From Gilliamella bombi (GTDB lineage: Bacteria; Pseudomonadota; Gammaproteobacteria; Enterobacterales; Orbaceae): DNA of 64,000 nucleotides. Below are positions 1 to 10,827 of the stretch, piece by piece. Position 1 is the stretch's first letter. Each line of letters begins with the position of its first letter. Both the position numbers and the translations under genes were made by a program. The stretch covers positions 42,612 to 106,611 of the forward strand of contig NZ_FMWS01000037.1 of the NCBI RefSeq assembly GCF_900103255.1, written 5' to 3'. The notes below the pieces were generated by a model, which worked only from the letters and a program-made list of their open reading frames with translations, made no database searches and was not told the DNA's origin.

Positions 1-79
1 AGTGAGTTGTTCCTACATTAAATTTTTATCACTTTTGATGTTTACAATCTTCATACTAACCTCTAAACTAATTGATGTT

Positions 80-171
80 CTCAACGGGGTGCCCTAAAGG
101 GCTGAGAATGTTAGATAGGATAACATAACCCGCCGAACCTGAACTGGATCATGCCAGCGGAGGGATTTGAG
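80..171 (+). promoter_or_regulatory. TPP riboswitch (THI element)
   Basis: The stretch carries the conserved THI-box blocks in order: ACGGGGTGCCC, GGGCTGAGA, and later CCGAACCTGAACTGGAT followed by ATGCCAGCGGAGGGA. The closing P1 stem pairs CTCAA (80-84) with TTGAG (167-171). It lies just upstream of thiB, so it senses thiamine pyrophosphate and most likely turns off the thiamine-uptake operon. The Shine-Dalgarno GGAGG (215-219) lies 44 bases beyond P1, leaving room for an expression platform. Confidence 0.95.
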
Positions 172-223
172 TTATTGCACTTGCTCAAGCCTTTTGTCTT
201 TTATTTGCTATTTTGGAGGCAAA

Positions 224-1219
224 ATGTTTTGTAAAAAATTGTTATTATCTTTGGTATTTTCGGTACCTTTTATGGCAAATGCTGCCAACGTAAAACCAAC
301 CTTAACTGTTTATAGTTATAATTCCTTTATTTCAGAATGGGGACCAGGAAAAGCAATTGAGAAAGGGTTTGAAGCACAGTGTAACTGTGAACTTGAGATT
401 GTTACATTAGGCGATGGAGTAGCGGTTTTAAATCGAATGCGACTTGAAGGTGATAGAACTAATGCCGATGTAATTTTAGGATTAGATAACAATCTTTTAG
501 AACAGGCAAAACAAGCCAAAATAGTTATACCTCATCAAATCAATAAACCAGATAATTTAAATACCAACTGGTGGGATAGTGATTTTATGCCCTATGATTT
601 TGGTTATTTCGCTTTTATTTATGATCAACAAAAAATCAGTAATCCACCACACAGCATGCATGAGTTAGTAGATAATAAAGTCAACTGGAAAATTATCTAT
701 CAAGACCCACGAACCAGCACTCCTGGGTTAGGTTTATTATTTTGGGTGAAAAATATATATGGTGATGATGCCGCATCTGCATGGCAGAAAATAGCAAAAA
801 ATACTGTGACAGTGACCAAAGGCTGGGGTGAAGCTTATGGCCTATTTTTAAAAGGCGAAGCTGATTTTGTGCTTAGTTATAGCACTTCGCCAGTTGCACA
901 TATTATGAATGATAATGATCATCGTTATGCTGCTGCTATTTTTGACGAAGGGCATTATCGCCAAGTCGAAGTTGCGGGTATTACTAAGTATAGTCAGCAT
1001 CCCGAATTGGCACGTGCTTTTTTACAATATTTATTAACGCCTGATGTACAACGTCAATTTGCTGAAAAAAATTTCATGTATCCGATTATTAATATAACGT
1101 TGCCTGAAGCTTTTCAGCAAATTAAACCAGTCAATAAAGCACTCGAGTTTGATGCTAAGCAAGTTAAAAATAATCAAAAGAGCTGGGTGCGTGAATGGAA
1201 ATCCACCATTAGTAAATAG
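224..1219 (+). CDS. thiB: Thiamine/TPP-binding periplasmic protein ThiB
   Basis: Periplasmic solute-binding component of the thiamine ABC importer. The frame opens at 167, but that start lies inside the riboswitch. ATG 224 follows a clean GGAGG and gives a signal peptide: positively charged FCKK, a hydrophobic LLLSLVFSVPF core, then an ANA-A cleavage-like site. The mature part starts KPTLTVYSYNSF, as in ThiB proteins, and has the SYSTSPVAH and TPDVQRQFAEKNFMYP segments of the family. Length (331 residues) matches E. coli ThiB. First gene of thiBPQ, under the TPP riboswitch. Confidence 0.93.
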   Translation: MFCKKLLLSLVFSVPFMANAANVKPTLTVYSYNSFISEWGPGKAIEKGFEAQCNCELEIVTLGDGVAVLNRMRLEGDRTNADVILGLDNNLLEQAKQAKIVIPHQINKPDNLNTNWWDSDFMPYDFGYFAFIYDQQKISNPPHSMHELVDNKVNWKIIYQDPRTSTPGLGLLFWVKNIYGDDAASAWQKIAKNTVTVTKGWGEAYGLFLKGEADFVLSYSTSPVAHIMNDNDHRYAAAIFDEGHYRQVEVAGITKYSQHPELARAFLQYLLTPDVQRQFAEKNFMYPIINITLPEAFQQIKPVNKALEFDAKQVKNNQKSWVREWKSTISK

Positions 1220-1233
1220 TTTTATTCAGTATA

Positions 1234-2811
1234 ATGTTGAAATTAAGAACGTTAATCCCCGGCATTAGTGCTGCAAGCTTGATTTTAGTTGTATTAGGTT
1301 CAGCACTATTTGCGCTTTGTTTAGTTGCTTTTGAGTCTAATAATTTAACTGTCTATTTTGATAGTTATTTATTACATGTTATTTGGATAACAATATTTCA
1401 AGCAACGTTATCAACATTGCTATCTGTGTTATTGGCAATATTGATGGCTAAAGCCCTATCGATAGTCAATTTTTGGGGTAAAAATCTATTGCTACGCATT
1501 ATGCCTATCACCTTTATATTTCCTACGTTGGTTGTGGTAACGGGGTTATTATCTGTTTATGGGCAACATGGTTTATTAGCGTCGTTTTGTCATTATTTAG
1601 GTTTGCCTTTTGTGATATCCATTTATGGTTTAAAAGGTATTTTATTGGCACATATATTTCTTAATTTCCCTTATGCTTGTTGCTTGTTTTATCAAACCTT
1701 AAATAGTGTACCAGTCGAACACAAACAATTAGCTGCTCAATTGAATTTTTCGAGTTTTACTTATTTTAAATTGGTGGAATGGCCACTATTGCGTCGACAG
1801 TTGCTACCTATGGCATCGCTAATCTTTATGCTTTGTTTTTCTAGTTTTGCTATTGTATTGGCTCTAGGTGGTGGACCTAAATATACCACACTTGAAGTTG
1901 CCATTTATCAATCCATCCGTGAATTTGATTTGATACAAGCCGTGCTTTTAGCATGTTTGCAGTTGGTTTGTTGTGCTTTTTTTATGGGGTTGATGCAAAA
2001 GTTTAATTATAGCTATAAATTTAACACTAAATATGTTAAGCAAAGTTATCGTTTACCTGTTTCGTTTAGCTTAATTTTGTCGAGTTTTGTTATTATTGTT
2101 ATTGGTGCATTATTTATTTTGCTACCCATCATAACTATATTAATAAAAGGTATTTATTTTTTTCAGTGGTCATTTTTTTCAGTGGCCTTTCAACGTGCAG
2201 TTATGTTTTCTTTACTAATTGCTTTTGGGTCAGCCAGTATTGCTATGCTACTAGCTTTATTATTACTCTATACAAACAGCCGATTATTGATTTATCGGCA
2301 AATAAATTGGAGTAATCGATTAATGTTAATTGGATCGCTGATATTAATTATTCCAAGCATGGTGCTGGCGTCAGGTCTGTTTTTACTGTTATTTTCGTAC
2401 GCTTATAGTTCGGTCTTTGTTTGTGTTTTGACGATGCTTTGTAACAGTTTAATGGCACTGCCATTTATATTAAAAAACCTTGCTGCACCAATGTATGATG
2501 TTACATCTCGCTATTGGCACTTAAGCCAGTCACTTAATATTACTGGTTTTTGGCATTTTTATTTAATTGAATATAAAGCACTAAAAAAGTTAATTATCCA
2601 AAGTTTTGCCTTTTCAGCAATATTATCATTGGGTGATTTTGGTATTATTGCGTTATTTGGTGGCCAGTCAGTCACAACGTTACCTTATTATTTATATGAG
2701 CAAATATCGTATTATCATTATCATGAAAGTGCCGTAACGGCTGCATTATTGCTAATATTATCTTTTAGTTTACTGGTTGTGATAGATTATGATCGAACTG
2801 AATCAAATTAA
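1234..2811 (+). CDS. thiP: Thiamine ABC transporter permease ThiP
   Basis: Inner-membrane permease of the thiamine importer, 525 residues, close to E. coli ThiP. It has a double set of transmembrane helices, as expected for a fused two-domain permease. EAA-type coupling loops are visible around NSVPVEHKQLAAQLNFS and at the matching place in the second half (LSQSLNITGFWHF). It starts 14 bases after thiB, and its 3' end overlaps thiQ by 23 bases, so translation of the two is probably coupled. Confidence 0.92.
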   Translation: MLKLRTLIPGISAASLILVVLGSALFALCLVAFESNNLTVYFDSYLLHVIWITIFQATLSTLLSVLLAILMAKALSIVNFWGKNLLLRIMPITFIFPTLVVVTGLLSVYGQHGLLASFCHYLGLPFVISIYGLKGILLAHIFLNFPYACCLFYQTLNSVPVEHKQLAAQLNFSSFTYFKLVEWPLLRRQLLPMASLIFMLCFSSFAIVLALGGGPKYTTLEVAIYQSIREFDLIQAVLLACLQLVCCAFFMGLMQKFNYSYKFNTKYVKQSYRLPVSFSLILSSFVIIVIGALFILLPIITILIKGIYFFQWSFFSVAFQRAVMFSLLIAFGSASIAMLLALLLLYTNSRLLIYRQINWSNRLMLIGSLILIIPSMVLASGLFLLLFSYAYSSVFVCVLTMLCNSLMALPFILKNLAAPMYDVTSRYWHLSQSLNITGFWHFYLIEYKALKKLIIQSFAFSAILSLGDFGIIALFGGQSVTTLPYYLYEQISYYHYHESAVTAALLLILSFSLLVVIDYDRTESN

Positions 2812-3499
2812 TTGTCAATATGATAATTTTAAAATGCATTTTGATATCAAAATTACTGCAAAAGAAAAGGTGGTTATTGTTGGGCCAAGTGGTGCAGGTA
2901 AAAGCTCATTGTTAAGCTTGATTGCTGGATTTATTTCACCAAATTCTGGGCAAATTTTACTTAATCATCAAAATATGACTCACACTCAACCAGGAAAGCG
3001 GCCTGTTTCGATTTTATTTCAACATAATAATTTATTTGATCATTTAAATGTTGAACAAAATATTGGCTTAGGCATAAAGCCTTGTTTAAAACTAAATACA
3101 TCGGAACGCCAAACAATAGATGATATGTTAGCTAAAGTTGGTTTAACTGGTTTTAATAATCGTTATCCCGAACAACTTTCAGGTGGTCAGAGTCAACGTG
3201 TTGCGTTAGCTCGTTGTTTAATTCAACGTCGACCTATTTTATTGTTAGATGAGCCATTTTCAGCTCTCGATCAAGCATTACGCTTTGAGATGTTAGCATT
3301 AGTTGATCAAATTTGCGATGAGCTCGATTTGACATTAATGATGGTCTCACACAATCTTAATGATTCGCTTAGTTATTTTTCTCGTTGTTTGGTGGTGGAT
3401 AATGGACAGATCGTTTTTTATGGTTTACCAAACCAATTAAACCAACCTGAAAATAATCACATTGCAAAGATATTGGGTTTAAATATCTCAAAAAATTAA
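2789..3499 (+). CDS. thiQ: Thiamine ABC transporter ATP-binding protein ThiQ
   Basis: ATPase that powers ThiBP uptake. Walker A GPSGAGKS is at residues 32-39, the ABC signature LSGGQSQR comes before Walker B ILLLDEPFSALD, and the switch histidine is in MMVSHNLND. At 236 residues it is a normal-length ThiQ. The start lies inside the end of thiP. No obvious terminator follows; the 117 bases before the next gene are AT-rich and featureless. Confidence 0.93.
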   Translation: MIELNQINCQYDNFKMHFDIKITAKEKVVIVGPSGAGKSSLLSLIAGFISPNSGQILLNHQNMTHTQPGKRPVSILFQHNNLFDHLNVEQNIGLGIKPCLKLNTSERQTIDDMLAKVGLTGFNNRYPEQLSGGQSQRVALARCLIQRRPILLLDEPFSALDQALRFEMLALVDQICDELDLTLMMVSHNLNDSLSYFSRCLVVDNGQIVFYGLPNQLNQPENNHIAKILGLNISKN

Positions 3500-3616
3500 T
3501 AGTTTAGCATTTAATAATTTATATATTTAAATTTAGATATTTAAAGCTTAAGGTTTTATTAATCTACCAAGCATATATTGCATTTTATGATCAATAACAA
3601 AGCAAATTAAATATCT

Positions 3617-5323
3617 ATGCTAAACATAAAAGCAACCAACAAATTTAGCTGGTCAGCACTTATCTTTAATATTTTATTTTTTACTTATTTTTCTAGTGCA
3701 TTACAGTTATATATTTTTCTTTCGGGGCATTCCAATGCAATTGGACTTCGCGATTCAATTATCTATAGTTTGATTTGGCTTATTCCTGTTTTGATTTTTC
3801 CTGATTATACAAGAAAGATTGCGACTATATTTGGGCTTATTGTCGGCTGTTTGTCTTTGGTTTCTGTCGGTTATTTTGTGATTTATCGACAAGAATTTTC
3901 GCAAAGTGTATTTTTTGTTATGGCAGAATCAAATTATAGTGAATCGAGCGAATTTGTTCAGCAGTATTTTAGTATTAAATTAGTTATAGTATTGATTATT
4001 TATAGTTTAATGGGTGTTTATCTTTGGAGTAAAGTCAGACCTGTTTATATTAAAACTTCTACTAAATGGATTGTATCACTATTAATAGCTATTTATGCCA
4101 TAATGCCTGTGTTTATTAGTGTGATAATAAAAAAATCATCTATTGAAAAAGCCGGAACTCATTTACTAACGCGTATGGAAACAACTGTGCCATGGCAACT
4201 TATTAATAGCTATTTAGCTTATCGATCTCAACTTAAAAATATGGAAGATATTTTAAATCATTTAGACACTTTACCTCCTGTTGAAAATTTAAAAGATGCT
4301 AACGGTAATACGCCTAGGACGTTGGTGTTAGTCATTGGTGAATCAACAACACGTAATAGGATGAGTATTTATGGTTATGGTCGAAATACCACACCTCAAA
4401 TTGAGCAGTTTAAAAAAGATAATGCTGATTTTGTTGTATTTAACGATGTGGTTTCATCAAGACCTTATACTATCGAAATTTTGCAACAAGCGTTAACTTT
4501 TGCTGATGAGAAGCATCCCGATTTATACCTTAAAACTCCTTCATTAATAAATCTTATGAAGCAAGCAGGGTATAAAACATTTTGGATCACTAACCAGCAG
4601 ACCATGACCAAGCGTAATACCATGTTGACTATGTTTTCTAAACAAGCCGATGAACAGTTTTATATGAATAACGATCGTAATCAAAGTTCAAGACAATATG
4701 ATGAATCGGTATTTGATCCTTTCAAAAAAGTGCTAGCTGACAACGCTGAAAAGAAATTTGTTGTTATCCATCTGCTCGGAACACATATGAAATACGAGTT
4801 CCGTTACCCAAAAGACGGTAAGTATGACCGTTTTAAAGATAAGGAAAGTATTCCATATCCTCTCGATGACGATAAAGTAGATGTATATAATAGTTATGAT
4901 AATGCAATAAGTTATAACGATTATGTCACAACAACACTGTTTAATATCTTCAAAAACAGTAAAGAAAATGGTTTTATGTTATATTTTTCAGATCATGGTG
5001 AAGATGTTTATCAAACGCCACCGCATAATGTGTTAGGGCGAAACGAGAAGGCACCAACTAAAACTATGTATACTGTGCCATTTATGCTTTGGCAATCGCC
5101 AACATGGGTGGCAACGCATCCTAATAACTATCAAGCTTATGTAGATCGAAAATTTAGTACACAAGATTTGATTCATACTTGGTCTAATTTAGCTGGGTTA
5201 AGTTATAACTTATATGTTCCTGAAAAAAGTATTGTTAATCCTAATTTTCATGAATCGATTCGTTGGATTGGCGATCCTTATGACAAAAATGGTTTAATTG
5301 ATTTTGATAAATTAACTAAGTAA
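3617..5323 (+). CDS. Phosphoethanolamine transferase (EptA/EptC family)
   Basis: Membrane enzyme that adds phosphoethanolamine to lipid A or LPS core sugars. The N-terminal ~170 residues contain about five transmembrane helices. The rest is a periplasmic sulfatase-fold domain. The nucleophile motif GESTTRNR has E242 and T244, and further metal-binding residues lie in HLLGTHMKYEF and in YFSDHGEDV. The length (568 residues) and the YGYGRNTTPQ motif fit CptA/EptC best, but the acceptor cannot be decided from sequence alone. Such enzymes alter resistance to cationic peptides, which would suit a gut lifestyle (inference). Confidence 0.85.
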   Translation: MLNIKATNKFSWSALIFNILFFTYFSSALQLYIFLSGHSNAIGLRDSIIYSLIWLIPVLIFPDYTRKIATIFGLIVGCLSLVSVGYFVIYRQEFSQSVFFVMAESNYSESSEFVQQYFSIKLVIVLIIYSLMGVYLWSKVRPVYIKTSTKWIVSLLIAIYAIMPVFISVIIKKSSIEKAGTHLLTRMETTVPWQLINSYLAYRSQLKNMEDILNHLDTLPPVENLKDANGNTPRTLVLVIGESTTRNRMSIYGYGRNTTPQIEQFKKDNADFVVFNDVVSSRPYTIEILQQALTFADEKHPDLYLKTPSLINLMKQAGYKTFWITNQQTMTKRNTMLTMFSKQADEQFYMNNDRNQSSRQYDESVFDPFKKVLADNAEKKFVVIHLLGTHMKYEFRYPKDGKYDRFKDKESIPYPLDDDKVDVYNSYDNAISYNDYVTTTLFNIFKNSKENGFMLYFSDHGEDVYQTPPHNVLGRNEKAPTKTMYTVPFMLWQSPTWVATHPNNYQAYVDRKFSTQDLIHTWSNLAGLSYNLYVPEKSIVNPNFHESIRWIGDPYDKNGLIDFDKLTK

Positions 5324-5362
5324 TTCACTTAGGTTGTTTACACAAATATTTAAGGTATAATA

Positions 5363-5378
5363 TTGTATATTTATACAG
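5363..5378 (+). promoter_or_regulatory. LexA (SOS) box upstream of dinB
   Basis: The sequence TTGTATATTTATACAG differs from the E. coli SOS consensus CTGTATATATATACAG at two positions and keeps the dyad. It ends 27 bases before the dinB ATG, so LexA bound here should block dinB transcription until DNA damage. Confidence 0.8.
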
Positions 5379-5405
5379 TTATATTTGAGTATTGTGAAAC
5401 CCTCT

Positions 5406-6461
5406 ATGCGAAAAATTATTCATGTCGATATGGATTGTTTTTATGCCGCCGTTGAAATGAGAGACAATCCCCGTTATCGCAATATGCCTATTGCGGTAGG
5501 GGGCGATCCTCGTAAACGTGGCGTGGTTGCGACTGCCAATTATTTAGCTCGTCAGTATGGTATACACAGTGCTATGTCAATGGCTCAAGCTATAAAACTT
5601 TGTCCTAACCTTAAAATTATAGCGGGTAGGCATGCAGTTTATAAAGAAGTCTCCAAACAGATCCACCAAATATTTAAACGATATACTGAATCTATTGAGG
5701 CTTTATCACTCGACGAAGCTTACCTTGATGTAACTGATTGCAAACTTTGTTATGGTTCAGCGACTTTAATTGCTCAAGATATCCGTCAGGCAATTTACAA
5801 GGAACTTGAGTTAACTGCATCGGCAGGTGTTGCTCCACTTAAGTTTCTTGCCAAAATAGCCTCTGATATGAATAAACCTAATGGTCAATATGTAATAACA
5901 CCAGATAACGTTGATAGTTTTATAGAGCAGTTACCGTTAAAAAAAATCCCAGGTGTGGGTAAGGTCACGGAAAAAAAATTAGCCCAATTGGGGCTATTTA
6001 CATGCAATGATATTGTTAATTATGATGTAACTAAATTAATTACCCAATTCGGTAAATTTGGAAGAATACTATATGAGCGATGCCAAGGTATTGATGATCG
6101 TGAAGTGTGTAATGACAGGCAACGTAAATCGGTAGGGGTAGAGCGTACTTTAACTGATGATATTCATAGTTGGGAAGAGTGTTTATTGCAGTTCGATCCA
6201 TTATTTGATGAAATGGAAAAACGGTTAAGCAAAGTTCGTGCTGATTTATCGATTGCTCGGCAAGGCGTAAAATTTAAGTTTGACGATTTTCAGCTAACTA
6301 CACAAGAACATGTTTGGTCTAAATTGGATAAAGCTGATTTAATTGAGCAAGCGCATAAAGTTTGGTTAGAACGGCGTAATGGGCGTGGAGTTCGGTTAAT
6401 TGGTTTTCATGTAACGTTAATCGATCCGCAAGTTGAAAAGCAGTTGATTTTTCAGTTTTAG
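5406..6461 (+). CDS. dinB: DNA polymerase IV (Y-family translesion polymerase)
   Basis: Error-prone polymerase used in translesion synthesis. The frame is open from TTG 5385, but ATG 5406 gives MRKIIHVDMDCFYAAVEMRD, the exact E. coli-type start, and 351 residues, the same length as E. coli DinB. Catalytic acidic residues are in HVDMDCF and SLDEAYLDVT. The helix-hairpin-helix region KIPGVGKVTEKKLAQLG follows. The C-terminus ends QLIFQF, which resembles the clamp-binding tail. Preceded by a LexA box. Confidence 0.95.
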   Translation: MRKIIHVDMDCFYAAVEMRDNPRYRNMPIAVGGDPRKRGVVATANYLARQYGIHSAMSMAQAIKLCPNLKIIAGRHAVYKEVSKQIHQIFKRYTESIEALSLDEAYLDVTDCKLCYGSATLIAQDIRQAIYKELELTASAGVAPLKFLAKIASDMNKPNGQYVITPDNVDSFIEQLPLKKIPGVGKVTEKKLAQLGLFTCNDIVNYDVTKLITQFGKFGRILYERCQGIDDREVCNDRQRKSVGVERTLTDDIHSWEECLLQFDPLFDEMEKRLSKVRADLSIARQGVKFKFDDFQLTTQEHVWSKLDKADLIEQAHKVWLERRNGRGVRLIGFHVTLIDPQVEKQLIFQF

Positions 6462-6479
6462 CCCTTTTAACCATAAAAA

Positions 6480-6512
6480 TGAGGATGCAGGCAAAGCCTT
6501 CAAACATCCTCA
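6480..6512 (-). terminator. Rho-independent terminator after the bgl operon
   Basis: An 8-bp stem, TGAGGATG (6480-6487) with CATCCTCA (6505-6512), is followed on the minus strand by ATTTTTA. It lies 27 bases past the stop of the 6-phospho-beta-glucosidase gene. On the plus strand no T run follows, so it serves mainly the minus-strand operon. Confidence 0.75.
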
Positions 6513-6539
6513 TAACAAATGATAGCTAGCTAATAATGA

Positions 6540-7979
<1,440 letters not shown>

Positions 7980-7989
7980 TTATTCCTTG

Positions 7990-9861
7990 TTATTGCTTAA
8001 TGTTAAATATGATATCATCAACTGTTACTTGTGTTTTATCGGTTAATGAAATTTGTTGATACTGATCGGTATTAACAATAATAATTGGAGTAATTAATGG
8101 ATAACCTGCTTGCTTAATTGCCTCAGGATTGAAGCTGATTAGCAAATCACCTTTTTTTACTTTTTGATGTAATTCAACATGATATTCAAACTCATTGTTA
8201 GTTAAATTAACTGTATCAATCCCCACGTGAATTAGCAATTCGACGCCATTATCTAATGTTAACCCAATGGCATGTTTAGAATTTTCAAATACTGCAGTTA
8301 CCTCGCCATCAAAAGGTGCATAAACGTGATTATCAGTAGGTTCAATTGCAATCCCTTCTCCCATGAGTTTTTGTGAAAAAGCAGGATCGGGCACTTCGCT
8401 TAGTGGTAATGCTTTACCTGTCATTGGGCTTGTAATTTCAACCTCATCTAGTAATATTTTTGGTGTATCATCTTTAGTGTTAGCTATATCTTGTTTTGTT
8501 TCACCTGTGCCAAATATTTGGATTAAAATTACAGGCCCAATTAATGCAATTGCTGAACCAATTGCTACACCAAAAAACGAACTCATATTATCGGGTTTAA
8601 TGGCATTGACAATGGTTAGTGGGCCTGGTAGTGCCGCATAAGTATAGTAATAAGGTGTAAAGAATCCAGCAACAATACCACCTAAAGATGCGCAGATACA
8701 TCCATAAATAAATGGCTTTTTAAAGCGTAAATTTACACCATAAATAGCGGGTTCAGTGATACCAAATAAACCAGTGATAAATGCAGATAATGAAACACCT
8801 TTCATCTCTTGTGTTTTAGTTTTTATATAAAAACCTAGTGCAGCACCCACTTGACCAATTACGGCAATAGTTTGGAATGCTTGGAAAGAATCTTGCCCAT
8901 ATTGATTGATATTTTCGGTGATGACAGGTGTTATTCCCCAATGTACACCAAAAATAACCAATACTTGCCATACAGCACCAATCAACCCACCCGCAATGTA
9001 AGGCGCAAGATTAACTACCCAATTATAACCATTGGCAATATAGTGAGCTGCGTTTGCAGTTATTGGTCCTATAGCAATGAGAGTTGATGGCACCATAATC
9101 ACTAAACAGATTAAAGGCATTAAAAGAGGTTTGATAATACTATGTAATCGTGGTTCCAAAAATCGCTCTAAATACGACAGTAACCACACCAAAAAAAGTG
9201 GCGGCAGTACGGTTGAGTTATAAAGCGTTTCTGATAATACAATACCAAATAAATCGATTTCTGCCCCTTCTTTGATTAATTCTGCCAATTTAGTCCAAGT
9301 GGGAGAAAGTAATGCGGCACAACAAGCCACTGCAATGTAAATATTACAACGAAAATGTTGTGAAGCAGTAATAGCAATAAAAATTGGAAGAAAGAAAAAA
9401 GGTGCCCAAGAAATAAAGTCAAAAATTTTATAAGTGCTAGTTGATTCCACTTTAGGAAAGCCTAATTTAATTAAAATTAAGATCCCTTGTAAAATCCCCG
9501 AAGCGGCTAAAACATAAACAAACGGCGCAAAAACAGCTGACATCGTTGCAATAACACGATTTAAAATATTCGCTTTATCGTTATTGGTTACTTTATTATC
9601 AGTATTAATCAGTTGAGTAAAGGCGTTATAAACTTTATCAACATGTGTACCAATAACCACTTGGATTTGACCACCTTTTTCAACAACGGTAATCACGCCT
9701 GGTAATTTAGAAATGTTTTCTTTTGCATGATCTGGTGTATGTTGGGTAACAAGGCGAAGGCGTGTTGCACAGCGAGAAACGGTAACAATATTTTTCTCAC
9801 CACCTAGCTCATTTAAAATATCAACAGCTAACTTGTTATAATCTCTAATTTTTGATGACAT
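7990..9861 (-). CDS. bglF: PTS beta-glucoside transporter subunit EIIBCA
   Basis: Takes up and phosphorylates beta-glucosides (arbutin, salicin, cellobiose type). The domain order is EIIB (phosphorylated C31 in VSRCATRL), a multi-helix membrane EIIC, and EIIA with H545 in LLIHVGIDTVNL. The frame extends to 9882, but the ATG at 9861 (MSSKIRDYNK) has an AAGGAG ribosome site 8 bases upstream and matches the family start; this gives 623 residues. Followed at once by the glucosidase gene. A CRP site and a palindrome lie upstream, and a GntR-type regulator gene diverges from it. Confidence 0.92.
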   Translation of the reverse strand: MSSKIRDYNKLAVDILNELGGEKNIVTVSRCATRLRLVTQHTPDHAKENISKLPGVITVVEKGGQIQVVIGTHVDKVYNAFTQLINTDNKVTNNDKANILNRVIATMSAVFAPFVYVLAASGILQGILILIKLGFPKVESTSTYKIFDFISWAPFFFLPIFIAITASQHFRCNIYIAVACCAALLSPTWTKLAELIKEGAEIDLFGIVLSETLYNSTVLPPLFLVWLLSYLERFLEPRLHSIIKPLLMPLICLVIMVPSTLIAIGPITANAAHYIANGYNWVVNLAPYIAGGLIGAVWQVLVIFGVHWGITPVITENINQYGQDSFQAFQTIAVIGQVGAALGFYIKTKTQEMKGVSLSAFITGLFGITEPAIYGVNLRFKKPFIYGCICASLGGIVAGFFTPYYYTYAALPGPLTIVNAIKPDNMSSFFGVAIGSAIALIGPVILIQIFGTGETKQDIANTKDDTPKILLDEVEITSPMTGKALPLSEVPDPAFSQKLMGEGIAIEPTDNHVYAPFDGEVTAVFENSKHAIGLTLDNGVELLIHVGIDTVNLTNNEFEYHVELHQKVKKGDLLISFNPEAIKQAGYPLITPIIIVNTDQYQQISLTDKTQVTVDDIIFNIKQ

Positions 9862-9914
9862 CCATAAACTCCTTAAAAGCAATTCAGTAAGATTATTTTA
9901 TAGACAATTTCAAA

Positions 9915-9930
9915 ATTGTTAATTAACAAT
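9915..9930. promoter_or_regulatory. Perfect 16-bp palindrome, likely GntR operator
   Basis: ATTGTTAATTAACAAT is a perfect dyad in the 5' region of bglF, 54 bases upstream of its ATG. HutC-type GntR regulators commonly bind GT-TA-AC-spaced palindromes, which this matches. The divergent GntR gene is the obvious candidate binder (inference). Confidence 0.5.
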
Positions 9931-9939
9931 TATATTGTT

Positions 9940-9955
9940 TGTGATCTAGATCGTG
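9940..9955. promoter_or_regulatory. CRP-cAMP binding site
   Basis: TGTGATCTAGATCGTG matches the ideal CRP dyad TGTGATCTAGATCACA except for two bases in the right half. Lying between the divergent bglF and regulator genes, it fits catabolite control of the beta-glucoside operon. Confidence 0.65.
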
Positions 9956-10076
9956 TTTTTATATTATTTAATTTAAAACTAAAAATAAGCTGTATAAAAT
10001 ACTACTTCAATTATTGATTAAATTAATAACATAAACACATGGTTAAATATCAAGAAGTTGCAAAAAAATCAAACAG

Positions 10077-10742
10077 ATGATTTATCAAAAACAACTGTCC
10101 AAAGGCACTCAGCTTGCTAATATTGACGGGTTAATTACTCAATATCAGGTCAGTCGTAGTACAATTGTTAAAGCGCTTAATTGTCTTGAGCGGCAGGGCG
10201 TTATTTATCAAGTGCAAGGTAGTGGTATTTTTGTTCGTGAACGTAAAAAAAGAGGCTATCTCAATTTTTTGCAAAGTCATGGTTTTACTGTCGATCTAGA
10301 AGATGTTTATGGTTCTTCGACAGTACTTAATGTTGATATCATCAAGCCCAGTGCAAAAGTTAAAGAAAATCTACAATGTGATGATAACGAAGAAGTCTAT
10401 TTTGTTAAAAGATTGCGCTATGTTGAAGATAAATTATATGGCTTAGAACAGTCATATTACCGTAAAAAGTTAATTTGTTATTTAAATAAAGAAATTGTAG
10501 AAAACTCAATTTTTAATTACATTCAGGAAAATTATAATCTTAATATTGGTTTTTCTGATAAATATTTACAGGTAATAAAACTTGATGAAAAAATGGCGCC
10601 ATGTTTAGGATTGCAACCTGGTGAACCTGCACTTTGTGTTGAAGAAATATTTTACACCTCATCAGGTGAACCTTTTGATTTTTCAAAAATCATTTATCAT
10701 TACGAAAATGCAAGATTTTGTATACAAAATCACTCAAAGTAA
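10077..10742 (+). CDS. GntR (HutC-type) transcriptional regulator, N-terminus frameshifted
   Basis: Winged-helix N-terminus (GLITQYQVSRSTIVKALNCLERQGVIYQVQGSG, given here only as its extent) and a C-terminal UTRA ligand-binding domain, which in such neighbours senses a phosphorylated sugar. It diverges from the beta-glucoside PTS operon and probably represses it. From ATG 10077 the protein lacks the first helix. That helix is encoded upstream in another frame, from ATG 10039 (MVKYQEVAKK), and would join in frame if the A7 run at 10062-10068 had eight A residues. The regulator may therefore be truncated, made by slippage, or affected by a base-calling error. Confidence 0.75.
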   Translation: MIYQKQLSKGTQLANIDGLITQYQVSRSTIVKALNCLERQGVIYQVQGSGIFVRERKKRGYLNFLQSHGFTVDLEDVYGSSTVLNVDIIKPSAKVKENLQCDDNEEVYFVKRLRYVEDKLYGLEQSYYRKKLICYLNKEIVENSIFNYIQENYNLNIGFSDKYLQVIKLDEKMAPCLGLQPGEPALCVEEIFYTSSGEPFDFSKIIYHYENARFCIQNHSK

Positions 10743-10827
10743 GTTTGAATGATGAATTATTAGGAAGATGAATAAGAAATCGATCATTCAACTTCCTTTA
10801 ATTATTAGCAAATTTAACTGTTAACAA

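Noticed and set aside
167..223. Upstream extension of thiB from 167
   Set aside because: It starts within the last stem of the riboswitch and lacks a ribosome site; ATG 224 with GGAGG gives a proper signal peptide.
8363..9087. Plus-strand frames antisense to bglF
   Set aside because: Shadows of the PTS gene, with no family features.
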